A stretch of 64,000 nucleotides of DNA from contig NZ_LFQU01000005.1 in the NCBI RefSeq assembly GCF_001275135.1, positions 1 through 64,000 on the forward strand, read 5' to 3'. Of the stretch, positions 36,143-44,527 are shown piece after piece (the stretch's first letter is position 1; every line of letters starts with the position of its first letter). The notes under the pieces are model-generated. The model was not told the origin of the DNA, did no database searches, and saw only the letters and a program-made list of their open reading frames with translations. The position numbers and the translations under genes were made by a program. Source of the stretch: Xylanibacter rarus (GTDB lineage Bacteria; Bacteroidota; Bacteroidia; Bacteroidales; Bacteroidaceae).

Positions 36143-39100
36143 ATGAAATCCCTGTTGCGCCTTATATTGCTGATAACGTTATTACCCGCTGTCGCCGCGG
36201 CCCAGCCTGACATGATAGTGGAGCACTACACCAAGGAGAGCGGACTGCCAAGCAACACGGTGTACTGCGCGCAGAAAGACGGCGACGGCTTTGTGTGGTT
36301 CGGCACATGGCACGGCCTGTGCTCGTTCGACGGCACTACGTTCACGCCCTTCATAACACGCACCAACCACAGGTCGGACATGCCGCCGCGCAAGGTGCGC
36401 AACATCATAGGCGACAAGAACGGATATCTGTGGATACGCAACACGGACAACCATCTGTATATGTTCAACAAGTATGACGAAACCTACCACGACATATACA
36501 ACGAACTGAAAAAGCAGTCGCGCAACGTGCAGGTGATAAAGATACAGGCCATGGACAACGGCCACATAATGCTGCTGACGCGCAACAAGGACGTGTTTGA
36601 GGCATACGTCAACGAGGAGAAGAAGATTGAGGTGAGAAAGATATTCGACTCGCGGCGCCACATCGACCCTGCCACAATGAAACTGAAGACCAACATCCTG
36701 GGCGAAAACAGCCGCTATGTCTACTGGATAAGCAGGAGTCTGGTGCTCAACATCGTTACGAAGAAAAACAGCGCCCCGCTGCTGGGCAGGATAAAGGACA
36801 GAGACATAACTTGCTTCAAGAAAAAGAAGCAGTATCTGTGCATCGGTACTGCACGCGGCATCCTGTATATCATCAACACCGCCAACGGTCACACCGACCA
36901 ATATGCCTTCAGGGGGATGCAGTCGGCCGTGTCGAGCATAAACATCATCGACGGCAAGGTGTACTTCACCACGAAAGACGGGCTCTACTCCTTTGCCAGA
37001 GGCTCGGCACCGAGGCTCATAACATCGCAGGCATCGGGCATCACGCAGTCGTTCACCGACAAATATAACAAGCTGTGGCTGTGCTCCGGCAGGGGCCTGC
37101 TTATATGCCACGACCCCAAGACAGCCACGTCGCAGACGTTCACCATGCCCACAGACAGCCTGTTTGCCGAGATGAAGTTCAGAGACACAGGCGCCAACGG
37201 CCTGTTCATACTGATGCGCAACGGCGAGGTGTGGCGCTACAACCATCAGACAAGGATGGTGCAGAACATCAACCGGCAGAAAGACTTCAGCAACTACACG
37301 TCGGAGCCTCACTTCTTTGACATCGACATCGACGCAAACGGCATCCTATGGCTGTCGTCCACCAGCAGCGGTGTCTACAAGGTGTGCTTCCCGCGATACA
37401 ACTTCAGGTTTATGTTCCCGCAGATGCTCATAACCGACAACGACAGCGACAACAACGGCATACGTGCCGTATATCAGGCACGCAACGGCGACCTCTGGAT
37501 AGGCACGCGCAAGGGCGAGCTGTTCTGCATGGACCTGAAGACCAGGAACATAAAGCGAAAGTTCGGCAGCAACGAGATAGGCCCAGTCTACCACATAATG
37601 GAAGACAAGAAGGGCAACTACTGGTTCTCTACAAAGGGCGCCGGACTGATAAAGGCCACGCCCGACGCCATGGCGCCGCAGGGACTGCGCATAACACGGT
37701 ATACCAACAAGCGGGGCGACCGCAACTCGCTGAGCAGCAACCGCGTGTATTACACCTATCAGGACAGCCGCGGGCGCATATGGGTGTGCACCTTCTACGG
37801 CGGACTGAACCTCATAGAGGAACGCGGCGGCAGAATAATATTCAGAAACAAGCGCAACGGATTCAGGCAGTATCCGCGCTACGAGCTATACACAGACGTG
37901 CGCTCCATAACAGAAGACCGCAACGGACGCATGTGGGTGGGCACAACAGACGGACTGATGTCGTTCGACGGAAAGTTCAGCAAGCCGTCTGACATAAAGT
38001 TTGAGACCTACCGCGAAAGCCACAAGTCGGGAATAACCGACAACGACATCTTCACGATGTATAAAGACCACAAGGGATATATCTGGATGGGCATATTCGG
38101 CAGCGGCCTCAACAAGATAGAATATTACGACGAGAAGAACCGCCAGCCCGTGCTGAAGACATACATGATAAACGAGAAGCAGGGCGGCGACGTAATATCG
38201 TCTATCGTCGAGGACAAGAGCCACTGCCTGTGGATATGCACCGAGAACGGACTGGCAAGCATGAAGCAGGGCTCGTCTTACCTGAAGAGCTACGACAGGT
38301 TTGCGGGCTTCCCCGAGGTGAACATCGAGGACAACACATCGATATGCCTGCACAACGGCACCATTCTGATAGGCAGCCGCCAGGGCCTGCTGTCGTTCGA
38401 CCCTGAGGCAGTAAGAAACGACAACGACGCCCGATACCCCACCTTCATAACCAACTTCAAGGTGGTTAACCGCGAGCTGTGGGACTTCAACCCGCCGATA
38501 TTCGAAGGCTCGCTGAAGTATGCTGACAAGATTGTGCTCGACCACGACCAGTCGACATTCACCATTGAGTTCTCGGCACCATACTACGCCGACAACAGCC
38601 TTATACCCTACACCTACATACTCGACGGATACGAAGACGAATGGCACAACAGCGGCACCAACCGCATAGCGTCGTATGCCAACGTGCCGCCGGGCCACTA
38701 TAAGTTCAGGGTTAAGGTCAACGACAACAACTCGCCCGAACGCGTCATCGAGATAATCATCAGTCCGCCGTGGTGGGCCACATGGTGGGCTTACACCATA
38801 TACACCCTGCTGGCGCTGCTGGCTCTCTACGGTGCGCTGCGCCTCGTGATGTACATGATAAAGATGCGCAACGAGGTGTATATCAACGACCGTCTGGCCG
38901 AACTGAAGATACGCTTCTTCACCAACGTCAGCCATGAGCTGCGCACGCCGCTGTCGCTCATAAAGGGGCCGATAGAGGAACTGAAGAACACCGAGAAGCT
39001 GAGCCCTACGGGCAAGGAGTATATAAGCCTCATCGACCGCAACGCGCGCAAGATGCTGCAGCTGGTAAACCAGATACTCGACTTCCGCAAGATTCAGAAC

Positions 39101-40516
39101 GGCAAGATGAAGATGCACGTGTCGTATGTCGACCTCAACAGCATGATAGAGCAGCTCATGCAGGAGTTCAGGATGCATGCCGAAGAGCGCGACATAGCCT
39201 TCGTGTTCGACAAGGCTGAAGAACACGTTACGGCATGGTGCGACGCCGAAAAGATAGCCATAGTGCTCAACAACCTGCTGAGCAACGCCTTCAAGTACAC
39301 CGGCGAGGGAGGCAAGATATGCATAGCGCTCGAACACGACTACGACAGGCACATGTGCACGATAAGGGTTGAAGACGACGGAGTGGGCATACCAAAGTCG
39401 CAGCTCGAGGTGATATTCGAGCGCTTCTCGCAGGCAAGCAACAAGACGTCTGACGACAACGCCTACGCCGGCACGGGCATCGGCCTTTCGCTGTCGAGAG
39501 AGTATGTCAACATGCACCACGGACGCATATGGGCCGAAAACATCGACGGAGGCAAGGGTGTGGTGTTCTCTGTAGAACTGCCTACAGGCCGCGAACACTT
39601 CGACGAGAAAGACATCGAGGTCTACTTCGACGACAACACTGCTGGCAGCAAGACAGCTGACGAGGCCGAAGCAGAACAGGACACGCAGGAGCAGAAAGCG
39701 GAAGAGCCGCAGGACGACCTGCCTACGATAATGCTCATAGAGGACAACATCGACATGTGCCGCATGCTGCAGCTGCAGCTGCGAAGCAACAAATACAACG
39801 TGTTTACGGCGCACGACGGCGAGGAAGGACTGAAGAAGATTTATCAGCACCACCCCGACATAATAATAACCGACCTCATGATGCCGGGCATGGACGGCAT
39901 GGAGCTGCTGCGCAACGTAAGACAAGACTTCAACATCAGTCACATACCCGTCATCGTGCTCACGGCAAAGAACACCGAGGAAGACAAGCTGACATCCATA
40001 AAGAGCGGAGCCAACGCCTTTATAACAAAGCCCTTCAGCAGCAGTCACCTCATGGCCAGAATAAACCAGCTGCTCGAGGAGCAGCGCATCTTCCAGCGCA
40101 AGATGGTGGTGCAGACCACCGTGGAGAGCACGGCCGAGGCAGCCAACGACTCTTACGAACAGCACCTCGTGAAGAAGGACATCGAGTTTGTACACAAGAT
40201 TCATGAGATTATTGAGGAGAACCTCAACTCTAACGACTTCAACATCGACACCATAGCCGGCACGATAGGTCTTAGCCGCTCTGCCTTCTTCAAGAAGCTG
40301 AAGAGCCTGACGGGCTTTGCCCCGGTAGACCTTGTAAAGGAGATAAGGCTGACCAAGGCTGCACGCCTCATAGAGACAACCGACGACAGCATAACAGAGA
40401 TAGCCTACTCTGTGGGCTTCCGCGACGCCGGCTACTTCGGCAAGTGCTTCCGCAAGAAATATGACATGACGCCAAAGGAATACAGAGCCGAAAAGCGTCA
40501 GGCGCAGCAGCAATAG
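36143..40516 (+). CDS. Hybrid two-component system regulator (sensor kinase, receiver, AraC output)
   Basis: One-protein signalling system of 1457 residues. A signal peptide (1-20) is followed by a periplasmic two-propeller sensor of Reg_prop repeats (about 25-770, e.g. GDLWIGTRKGELFCMD, GRMWVGTTDGLMSFDG), a Y_Y_Y domain (about 790-860), one membrane helix (about 876-906), HisKA with phospho-acceptor His931 (NVSHELRTPLSLIKG), HATPase_c (about 1025-1150), a receiver with Asp1244 (DLMMPGMDG) and an AraC-type helix-turn-helix (about 1351-1450). Such regulators sense glycans and switch on a nearby utilisation locus; none is in this window. The gene is GC-rich, as in core Bacteroidales. Confidence 0.95.
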   Translation: MKSLLRLILLITLLPAVAAAQPDMIVEHYTKESGLPSNTVYCAQKDGDGFVWFGTWHGLCSFDGTTFTPFITRTNHRSDMPPRKVRNIIGDKNGYLWIRNTDNHLYMFNKYDETYHDIYNELKKQSRNVQVIKIQAMDNGHIMLLTRNKDVFEAYVNEEKKIEVRKIFDSRRHIDPATMKLKTNILGENSRYVYWISRSLVLNIVTKKNSAPLLGRIKDRDITCFKKKKQYLCIGTARGILYIINTANGHTDQYAFRGMQSAVSSINIIDGKVYFTTKDGLYSFARGSAPRLITSQASGITQSFTDKYNKLWLCSGRGLLICHDPKTATSQTFTMPTDSLFAEMKFRDTGANGLFILMRNGEVWRYNHQTRMVQNINRQKDFSNYTSEPHFFDIDIDANGILWLSSTSSGVYKVCFPRYNFRFMFPQMLITDNDSDNNGIRAVYQARNGDLWIGTRKGELFCMDLKTRNIKRKFGSNEIGPVYHIMEDKKGNYWFSTKGAGLIKATPDAMAPQGLRITRYTNKRGDRNSLSSNRVYYTYQDSRGRIWVCTFYGGLNLIEERGGRIIFRNKRNGFRQYPRYELYTDVRSITEDRNGRMWVGTTDGLMSFDGKFSKPSDIKFETYRESHKSGITDNDIFTMYKDHKGYIWMGIFGSGLNKIEYYDEKNRQPVLKTYMINEKQGGDVISSIVEDKSHCLWICTENGLASMKQGSSYLKSYDRFAGFPEVNIEDNTSICLHNGTILIGSRQGLLSFDPEAVRNDNDARYPTFITNFKVVNRELWDFNPPIFEGSLKYADKIVLDHDQSTFTIEFSAPYYADNSLIPYTYILDGYEDEWHNSGTNRIASYANVPPGHYKFRVKVNDNNSPERVIEIIISPPWWATWWAYTIYTLLALLALYGALRLVMYMIKMRNEVYINDRLAELKIRFFTNVSHELRTPLSLIKGPIEELKNTEKLSPTGKEYISLIDRNARKMLQLVNQILDFRKIQNGKMKMHVSYVDLNSMIEQLMQEFRMHAEERDIAFVFDKAEEHVTAWCDAEKIAIVLNNLLSNAFKYTGEGGKICIALEHDYDRHMCTIRVEDDGVGIPKSQLEVIFERFSQASNKTSDDNAYAGTGIGLSLSREYVNMHHGRIWAENIDGGKGVVFSVELPTGREHFDEKDIEVYFDDNTAGSKTADEAEAEQDTQEQKAEEPQDDLPTIMLIEDNIDMCRMLQLQLRSNKYNVFTAHDGEEGLKKIYQHHPDIIITDLMMPGMDGMELLRNVRQDFNISHIPVIVLTAKNTEEDKLTSIKSGANAFITKPFSSSHLMARINQLLEEQRIFQRKMVVQTTVESTAEAANDSYEQHLVKKDIEFVHKIHEIIEENLNSNDFNIDTIAGTIGLSRSAFFKKLKSLTGFAPVDLVKEIRLTKAARLIETTDDSITEIAYSVGFRDAGYFGKCFRKKYDMTPKEYRAEKRQAQQQ

Positions 40517-40611
40517 CATAGCCGGAACTACGGCACGAAATAAAGCTATGGCACGAAATAAGACTTAAAAGCAAGCTAAGGAATTGCACTAAACAGCACT
40601 CTGCATCAGCC

Positions 40612-40658
40612 TGCCTTCCGTCCCATTCGTTTGTATCAACCGGAATGGACGGAAGGCA
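40612..40658 (+). terminator. Terminator-like hairpin after the hybrid regulator
   Basis: TGCCTTCCGTCCCATTC (40612-40628) pairs with GAATGGACGGAAGGCA (40643-40658), leaving one unpaired C, about 95 bases after the stop codon. The rest of the 40517-40801 gap shows no gene. Confidence 0.55.
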
Positions 40659-40800
40659 CGTTGATTATATATAAACAGACAGCACGACAAAACTAGCTTT
40701 CTTTCCAATATTGCAATAACATCGCTACGACAGCAAATCCTCTATGATAAAAGTACATTTTTTTGCTTTAAAAGAATAAAATTACAGTTTTTTTTCATAT

Positions 40801-41423
40801 ATTTGGAGTGCCGTACAACGGAACGGACAACGATGACGATGTGGACGGCGAAGTGTTCATTGAAGAGCGGAATAACATCTGGAATACGACTTACCTCTTC
40901 AACGCGAAGGAGAAACCTCGTTTACGTCAACACCGGACACACAAAGAAAGACGGAACAACAGACGAGAAAGCCCATGAGCGCAAGCTGAAATGGGACGAG
41001 GAGAACCATCTGCTGGCCTCTGACGACGACGGATTCGTGACCAACTACTGGTATGACGCTGACGGCGAGCGCACAGTGAAGACCAGCGGAGAGAGCGAAC
41101 AGGTATATGTGAACTCAGAGTTTGCCGGCGGACGCACCAACACGGCCAGGTTCTCACTCTACGTGAGTCCTTATCTCGTGGCCAACCAGGGCGGACGCTA
41201 CACTAAGCACATCTATATAGGCTCACAGCGCATCGTATCAAAACTCGGTGATTTCGCATCCTACGGCGCAGATCCGAGGCGCATAGAGTACGCCGGCAGC
41301 GAGGCTGACGCGGTAAATGTGGACTATGATGTTAAATATAGTCAACAACTGCAGGCAATCAAAGAAAATTATGCTACATTTGGGGTGCCGTACAACGGAA
41401 TGGAATTAGGATCCAAACTTTAA
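40801..41423 (+). pseudogene. Rearranged RHS-repeat protein fragment
   Basis: Remnant of an RHS/YD-repeat toxin-delivery protein. From about 40912 the frame reads typical Bacteroidales RHS core: LVYVNTGHTKKDGTTDEKAHE, KLKWDEENHLLASDDDGF, NYWYDADGERTVKTSGE, ending TFGVPYNGMELGSKL. Before that, in the frame one base earlier, FGVPYNGTDNDDDVDGE joins directly to VFIEERNNIWNTTYLFNAKE, which in intact proteins lies later, after the DHLGSS region. So pieces are deleted and joined out of frame. The near-identical 23-base phrase with GTGCCGTACAACGGAA at both ends (40801 and 41378) suggests recombination between core repeats. Confidence 0.7.
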
Positions 41424-41441
41424 CCACTTAGATAATTATAT

Positions 41442-41942
41442 ATGAAAATAAATATTATACTAATAATGTTTCTTTCCATTTTTTTTGATGCTTGTAGTCA
41501 AAACGTCAATATAAAAAGTGAAAAAAGAAACAAATTTGATGCTTGTAGCCAAAACGTCAATATAAAAAGTGAAAAAAGAAACAAAAATTCTTTTACAAAT
41601 AATCTTGATAAAAAATATTTTGAATTAAGTTCTTTTGAAAAGTATCAAACATTCAATGAATTAAAGATGGAAGGAATGGGAAAAGTTGCATTAAATCCGT
41701 TTGTGTATGTACGCAAAAAAAATGACACAATATATGTTATTGCATCTAATGACACAACAACTATAAAAAAATATTTTTTATGTAATCACAAATGGTGCAG
41801 TTATGAAGAATATATAATCCGCAAATCCAAATTTCCGCAGAATCCGAAACGAAGCGTTCGATTTTCAGGGAAAAGGACAAAACGAAGCGTTCAAAAAAGG
41901 AAAGCGCGCAACACTCAAAAAGCCGAAACAAAAGTTTTGTAA
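41442..41942 (+). CDS. Putative lipoprotein, orphan next to the RHS remnant
   Basis: The protein starts with a short hydrophobic stretch ending in a Cys (ILIMFLSIFFDACS), which fits a lipoprotein signal. The block FDACSQNVNIKSEKRNK is then duplicated exactly once in tandem. The body (ELSSFEKYQTFNELKMEG ... CNHKWCSYEEYIIRK) has no family I recognise. Position right after an RHS core suggests an immunity or tip-associated protein, by inference. The last 40 residues are abnormally basic, and their DNA contains two 13-base repeats and a terminator stem, so the true gene was probably cut here, possibly by prophage insertion near 41.83 kb. Confidence 0.5.
   Translation: MKINIILIMFLSIFFDACSQNVNIKSEKRNKFDACSQNVNIKSEKRNKNSFTNNLDKKYFELSSFEKYQTFNELKMEGMGKVALNPFVYVRKKNDTIYVIASNDTTTIKKYFLCNHKWCSYEEYIIRKSKFPQNPKRSVRFSGKRTKRSVQKRKARNTQKAETKVL
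41484..41585 (+). repeat. 51-bp tandem duplication
   Basis: Two copies (41484-41534 and 41535-41585) differ at a single base early in the unit (TAGT versus TAGC). They encode the 17-residue unit FDACSQNVNIKSEKRNK twice. The second copy places a second Cys after the signal region. Confidence 0.85.
41847..41892. other. Candidate prophage end sites (two 13-bp repeats)
   Basis: AAACGAAGCGTTC occurs at 41847-41859 and again at 41880-41892, exactly 33 bases apart. The flanking text (GAAACG...CGATTTT) resembles the transposase-binding sites at ends of Mu-like phages. They lie just where the lipoprotein frame turns into atypical sequence and before the first phage gene, so they may mark the right end of the prophage. 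No transposase gene is in the window to confirm this. Confidence 0.35.
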
Positions 41943-41961
41943 TGACCTCTGTTTCGGCTTT
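41919..41961. terminator. Perfect 12-bp stem, terminator candidate
   Basis: AAAGCCGAAACA (41919-41930) and TGTTTCGGCTTT (41950-41961) pair perfectly and are flanked by A and T runs. The stem overlaps the last codons of the putative lipoprotein frame. Confidence 0.55.
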
Positions 41962-42051
41962 ATAATTTCATAAAAAATGGCTTTATAACGGCATTAAAAT
42001 AAGGCTCAAAAGTTTGGCCTTCTACTTGAAAAATTGTATCTTTGTTCAGTG

Positions 42052-42912
42052 CTAAGCAGCTGTTTTATGAACTAATTTTTCCTGTTTCTTATACAGCATC
42101 ATGTCTGTATATTCGGCAGAATAATTCATGTGGGCATTGAATTCCTTTTTTGTACAACCCTCAAAAGGATTGCCAATGGTTTTGTTTGCTCCAATCCATT
42201 CACACAGTTCAAGTATGGAGGATTTATTGGATGTGAAATAAACGAAGGAATGCTTTTCGAGTATCTTTAAAACATCCAAATAATCAGACAAGCGCCAATA
42301 CATATTGTACGTACCAACATCAGTGGAAAGATAAGGCGGATCAATTAAAAAGACGACTCCGGGAACATCCTTATATTGGTTGAATACTGCTTTGTAGTCG
42401 CATGATACAATTTCAAGCCCTTTTAAGTAGTCAGAAGACTCCGGATAACCGGTCTTGCGAATGTTGTTATAAAGGACTTCCTTGCGCATTTCGGCTACAG
42501 ACAATTTATACTTCATGGAGAACATAAGTGAGGATGATAAGGTTATAAAATCCACGTACCCAACATTTAGTTCTTCTTCCTCGATACGTTTAAAAATGCG
42601 TTCTCTAAGTTCCCCTTTAATTGGTTTATGTTTGGGTATCGAATTACCCACCAGCTCCCTAATATCGGCAAGCAGTTTATTTGTCTGTGGGATATTTTTC
42701 AGTCTGAACCGGTAGTTGTCGAAGTCATTGTAGACAACAGTAGCATCGGGCTTGCTTCTTTTGGCTATATGCGAAAGAAGTCCGGAACCGCCAAACAAGT
42801 CCACAAACACGGTATCTTCAGGGAACTGTTCCAAAACTTTAATAAACTCTTTAGCAAACATTCTTTTTTGGCCTACAAATGGCAGTGGTGCAGATAAATT
42901 CATATTCTTCAT
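42052..42912 (-). CDS. D12-class DNA N6-adenine methyltransferase (phage)
   Basis: Dam-like methyltransferase of 286 residues. The SAM-binding motif I variant PFVGQKRMFAKEF (about residues 9-21) is followed by VFVDLFGGSGLLSHIAK (about 34-50), a target-recognition region, and the catalytic DPPY in FLIDPPYLSTD (about 189-199). It transfers a methyl group to adenine N6 in a short DNA site. It is the last phage gene before the presumed prophage end and overlaps the thymidylate-synthase-like gene by 4 bases. It probably protects phage DNA from host restriction; the recognition site is not predictable here. Confidence 0.9.
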   Translation of the reverse strand: MKNMNLSAPLPFVGQKRMFAKEFIKVLEQFPEDTVFVDLFGGSGLLSHIAKRSKPDATVVYNDFDNYRFRLKNIPQTNKLLADIRELVGNSIPKHKPIKGELRERIFKRIEEEELNVGYVDFITLSSSLMFSMKYKLSVAEMRKEVLYNNIRKTGYPESSDYLKGLEIVSCDYKAVFNQYKDVPGVVFLIDPPYLSTDVGTYNMYWRLSDYLDVLKILEKHSFVYFTSNKSSILELCEWIGANKTIGNPFEGCTKKEFNAHMNYSAEYTDMMLYKKQEKLVHKTAA

Positions 42913-43547
42913 ACGTTCAAGTCAAATTTAATGTTTTCAACTCCGGATAACAGTTCCAGAGTCCGGTCAATGTTATTTTCATATATATGCACATTTCCAA
43001 GGTCAAGGGTTATGGACTTCAGGGGAAGCTCCACCTGCCTTGCCATCAGATAAAGATGATAAATATCAGCCGGAAGCCCAAGGTTCGCATCAGAACTACG
43101 CTGATATGCAGATAGCACCAATTCTCCCTCATCAATTTGGAACTGCACAAGACTCAGGCAGGGTGCCTGGTTGCTTTCCACCCCGGTTTCTCCAAGAAAC
43201 AGGACATAATTCTTGCTGTTGCGCTTTTCCCGGTTAATCCTGGTTATGAGGGGTGGAAGCTTTTCAAAGTAAGTTGGATAGCTGTTTACAAGGGTATGGC
43301 CGCAATAATCCCACCAGGTAATCCCTGCCTCTTTGTATTTTTCCACATCCCGGACTCCTTGCATAAACAGTTTCAATTCCTCTTTCAGCTTTTTCCTGGC
43401 TATCCCGTGGCTTTCAAATATGTCAAGTAAATCAGCGGGGGTTAGCATGAGCCTTTCGTTTAATAGATACTTGATACGCCCTTTCCTATTGGTCTGGATT
43501 TTGCCCGTTTGGAGTATCTTGTCTAATGTCTGGTAATACTTATTCAT
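42909..43547 (-). CDS. Thymidylate-synthase-family protein, probable dCMP hydroxymethylase type (phage)
   Basis: The 212-residue protein follows the thymidylate synthase fold: NRKGRIKYLLNERLML, LKEELKLFMQGVRDVEKYKEAG with ITWWDYCG, then APC with nucleophile Cys130, YQRSSD with phosphate-binding Arg150, LGLPADIYHLY, and GNVHIYENN. The residue matching Asn177 of E. coli ThyA is Asp161; in T4 gp42 Asp at this place gives dCMP specificity, so a dCMP hydroxymethylase-like activity is inferred. It is shorter than ThyA (264 residues). Start at ATG 43547; a frame extension to 43613 has no good start. It is coupled to the adenine methyltransferase gene. Confidence 0.72.
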   Translation of the reverse strand: MNKYYQTLDKILQTGKIQTNRKGRIKYLLNERLMLTPADLLDIFESHGIARKKLKEELKLFMQGVRDVEKYKEAGITWWDYCGHTLVNSYPTYFEKLPPLITRINREKRNSKNYVLFLGETGVESNQAPCLSLVQFQIDEGELVLSAYQRSSDANLGLPADIYHLYLMARQVELPLKSITLDLGNVHIYENNIDRTLELLSGVENIKFDLNV

Positions 43548-43613
43548 GAGCTTTATTTTTGGTTGTACAAAGGTAGCTCTACCGGACAACACAAGGCATC
43601 CCCGGCACATCAA

Positions 43614-43862
43614 TCACACTGCACCGAGCGTGCAGTGCTTTCCAAACCGTTTGATAACATCATACACCTTACGTTCGCTTACCGAATATTTATTTGCCAA
43701 AAACGCCACTGCATAAGTGGTCTTTTCACCTTGTTTTTTCATGACCTCATACTCCGTATATAAGTCTATGAATCGAAGGTCATCCTGCTTGCCGCCCAAA
43801 CTTATAAGCATTTCAAGCGGTTCTCTGTTAAATTTAAGTGCTTCAAACAATGTCATATCCAA
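43614..43862 (-). CDS. Small phage protein with a Mor-like helix-turn-helix
   Basis: Small protein of 82 residues. Its second half, TTYAVAFLANKYSVSERKVYDVI, reads as a helix-turn-helix reminiscent of the Mor/C activators of Mu-like phages, which switch on middle and late genes. The N-terminal half (MDMTLFEALKFNREPLEMLIS) is helical without known match. It sits at the head of the short modification-gene cluster (dCMP-type enzyme, adenine methyltransferase), just after a very large inverted repeat, so it may regulate that cluster. Function is inferred only. Confidence 0.55.
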   Translation of the reverse strand: MDMTLFEALKFNREPLEMLISLGGKQDDLRFIDLYTEYEVMKKQGEKTTYAVAFLANKYSVSERKVYDVIKRFGKHCTLGAV

Positions 43863-43883
43863 TCATTTTTGTACTTTTGCAAT

Positions 43884-43987
43884 GCCAATCATTTATTTAA
43901 TGCGTAAAAACGCCACGAGAGTGCGGCAGAGGGCATTGCCCCCGGTCGCGCACTCTCGTGGCGTTTTGTGTTAATAAATGATTGGCG
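43884..43987. repeat. Large near-perfect inverted repeat (cruciform) between phage genes
   Basis: The inner arms CGCCACGAGAGTGCG (43911-43925) and CGCACTCTCGTGGCG (43949-43963) are perfect. They extend through AAAA/TTTT to outer arms GCCAATCATTTATT (43884-43897) and AATAAATGATTGGC (43973-43986), with small mismatched bulges between. The loop is about 23 bases (GGCAGAGGGCATTGCCCCCGG region). It lies between the gene following the reverse transcriptase and the small Mor-like gene. Confidence 0.7.
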
Positions 43988-44041
43988 TCTATATTAACAG
44001 GCCGGGGGCTTTTTTTATCCCTCCCCCGAAGGGATTGTCAA

Positions 44042-44527
44042 TCACTCAATCCGATATAATTCCAAATTGAACTTGTCCTTTTTTTCCCAGCCTTCAGCCA
44101 GAACTGTCTGAATGAATCCTACTGCTTTTGTATAGAAATCTTTCAGTTCTTCTAACTGAGTAAAAGTATGGTATTCCGGTTGTTCATCCGAACCAAACTT
44201 AAACGTCACTGGCAGGGTTTCTCCGCCCGTCTGAACGGCCAAATCGTATGCTGCCTTATAGTTGTACTGGTTCTCCACAGAAAGCCATACATGGGCACCA
44301 TTATAGGCGAATCCGGATAGGATAGCCGCATCAGTCTGGCTGTTATACCAGGACATAACCAATGTGTGGATTTCCTCATCAGTAGGCTTATGCCCGAACT
44401 CCTCTTCCATGTAGGAGGCAGAGCCGTTCTCTTTTTCCTGCACATCCCATCGGATGCGCCATTTGTCTTTAACCGGGTTCGTGCATTCCATCAGCGAAAC
44501 CCCGGAACTTCCTTCAACTCTTCTCAT
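44042..44527 (-). CDS. Phage protein coupled to the DGR reverse transcriptase
   Basis: Protein of 161 residues, start overlapping the reverse transcriptase stop (ATGA). The segment MSWYNSQTDAAILSGFAYNGAHVWLSVENQYNYKAAYDLAVQ and the ending FYTKAVGFIQTVLAEGWEKK resemble DUF4376-like and tail-fibre-associated phage proteins common in Bacteroidales phages; I do not know a function. Tight coupling to the reverse transcriptase means it is made with it, but the usual helical accessory factor Avd is basic and about 120 residues, which this protein does not clearly resemble. Confidence 0.65.
   Translation of the reverse strand: MRRVEGSSGVSLMECTNPVKDKWRIRWDVQEKENGSASYMEEEFGHKPTDEEIHTLVMSWYNSQTDAAILSGFAYNGAHVWLSVENQYNYKAAYDLAVQTGGETLPVTFKFGSDEQPEYHTFTQLEELKDFYTKAVGFIQTVLAEGWEKKDKFNLELYRIE

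Noticed and set aside
37886-40519. 877-codon minus-strand open frame opposite the hybrid regulator
   Set aside because: It mirrors the codon bias of the plus-strand gene, shows no domain or family pattern, and the plus strand encodes a complete multi-domain protein.
42037-42044. TATCTTTG promoter box on the plus strand
   Set aside because: It points into the antisense strand of the methyltransferase gene with no plus-strand gene to serve; a real site is possible but unsupported.
43999-44040. Possible Rho-independent terminator near GGCCGGGGGCTTTTTTT
   Set aside because: The T-run lies on the wrong strand for the minus-strand genes here, and no good stem fits it; the large inverted repeat next to it is the better candidate.
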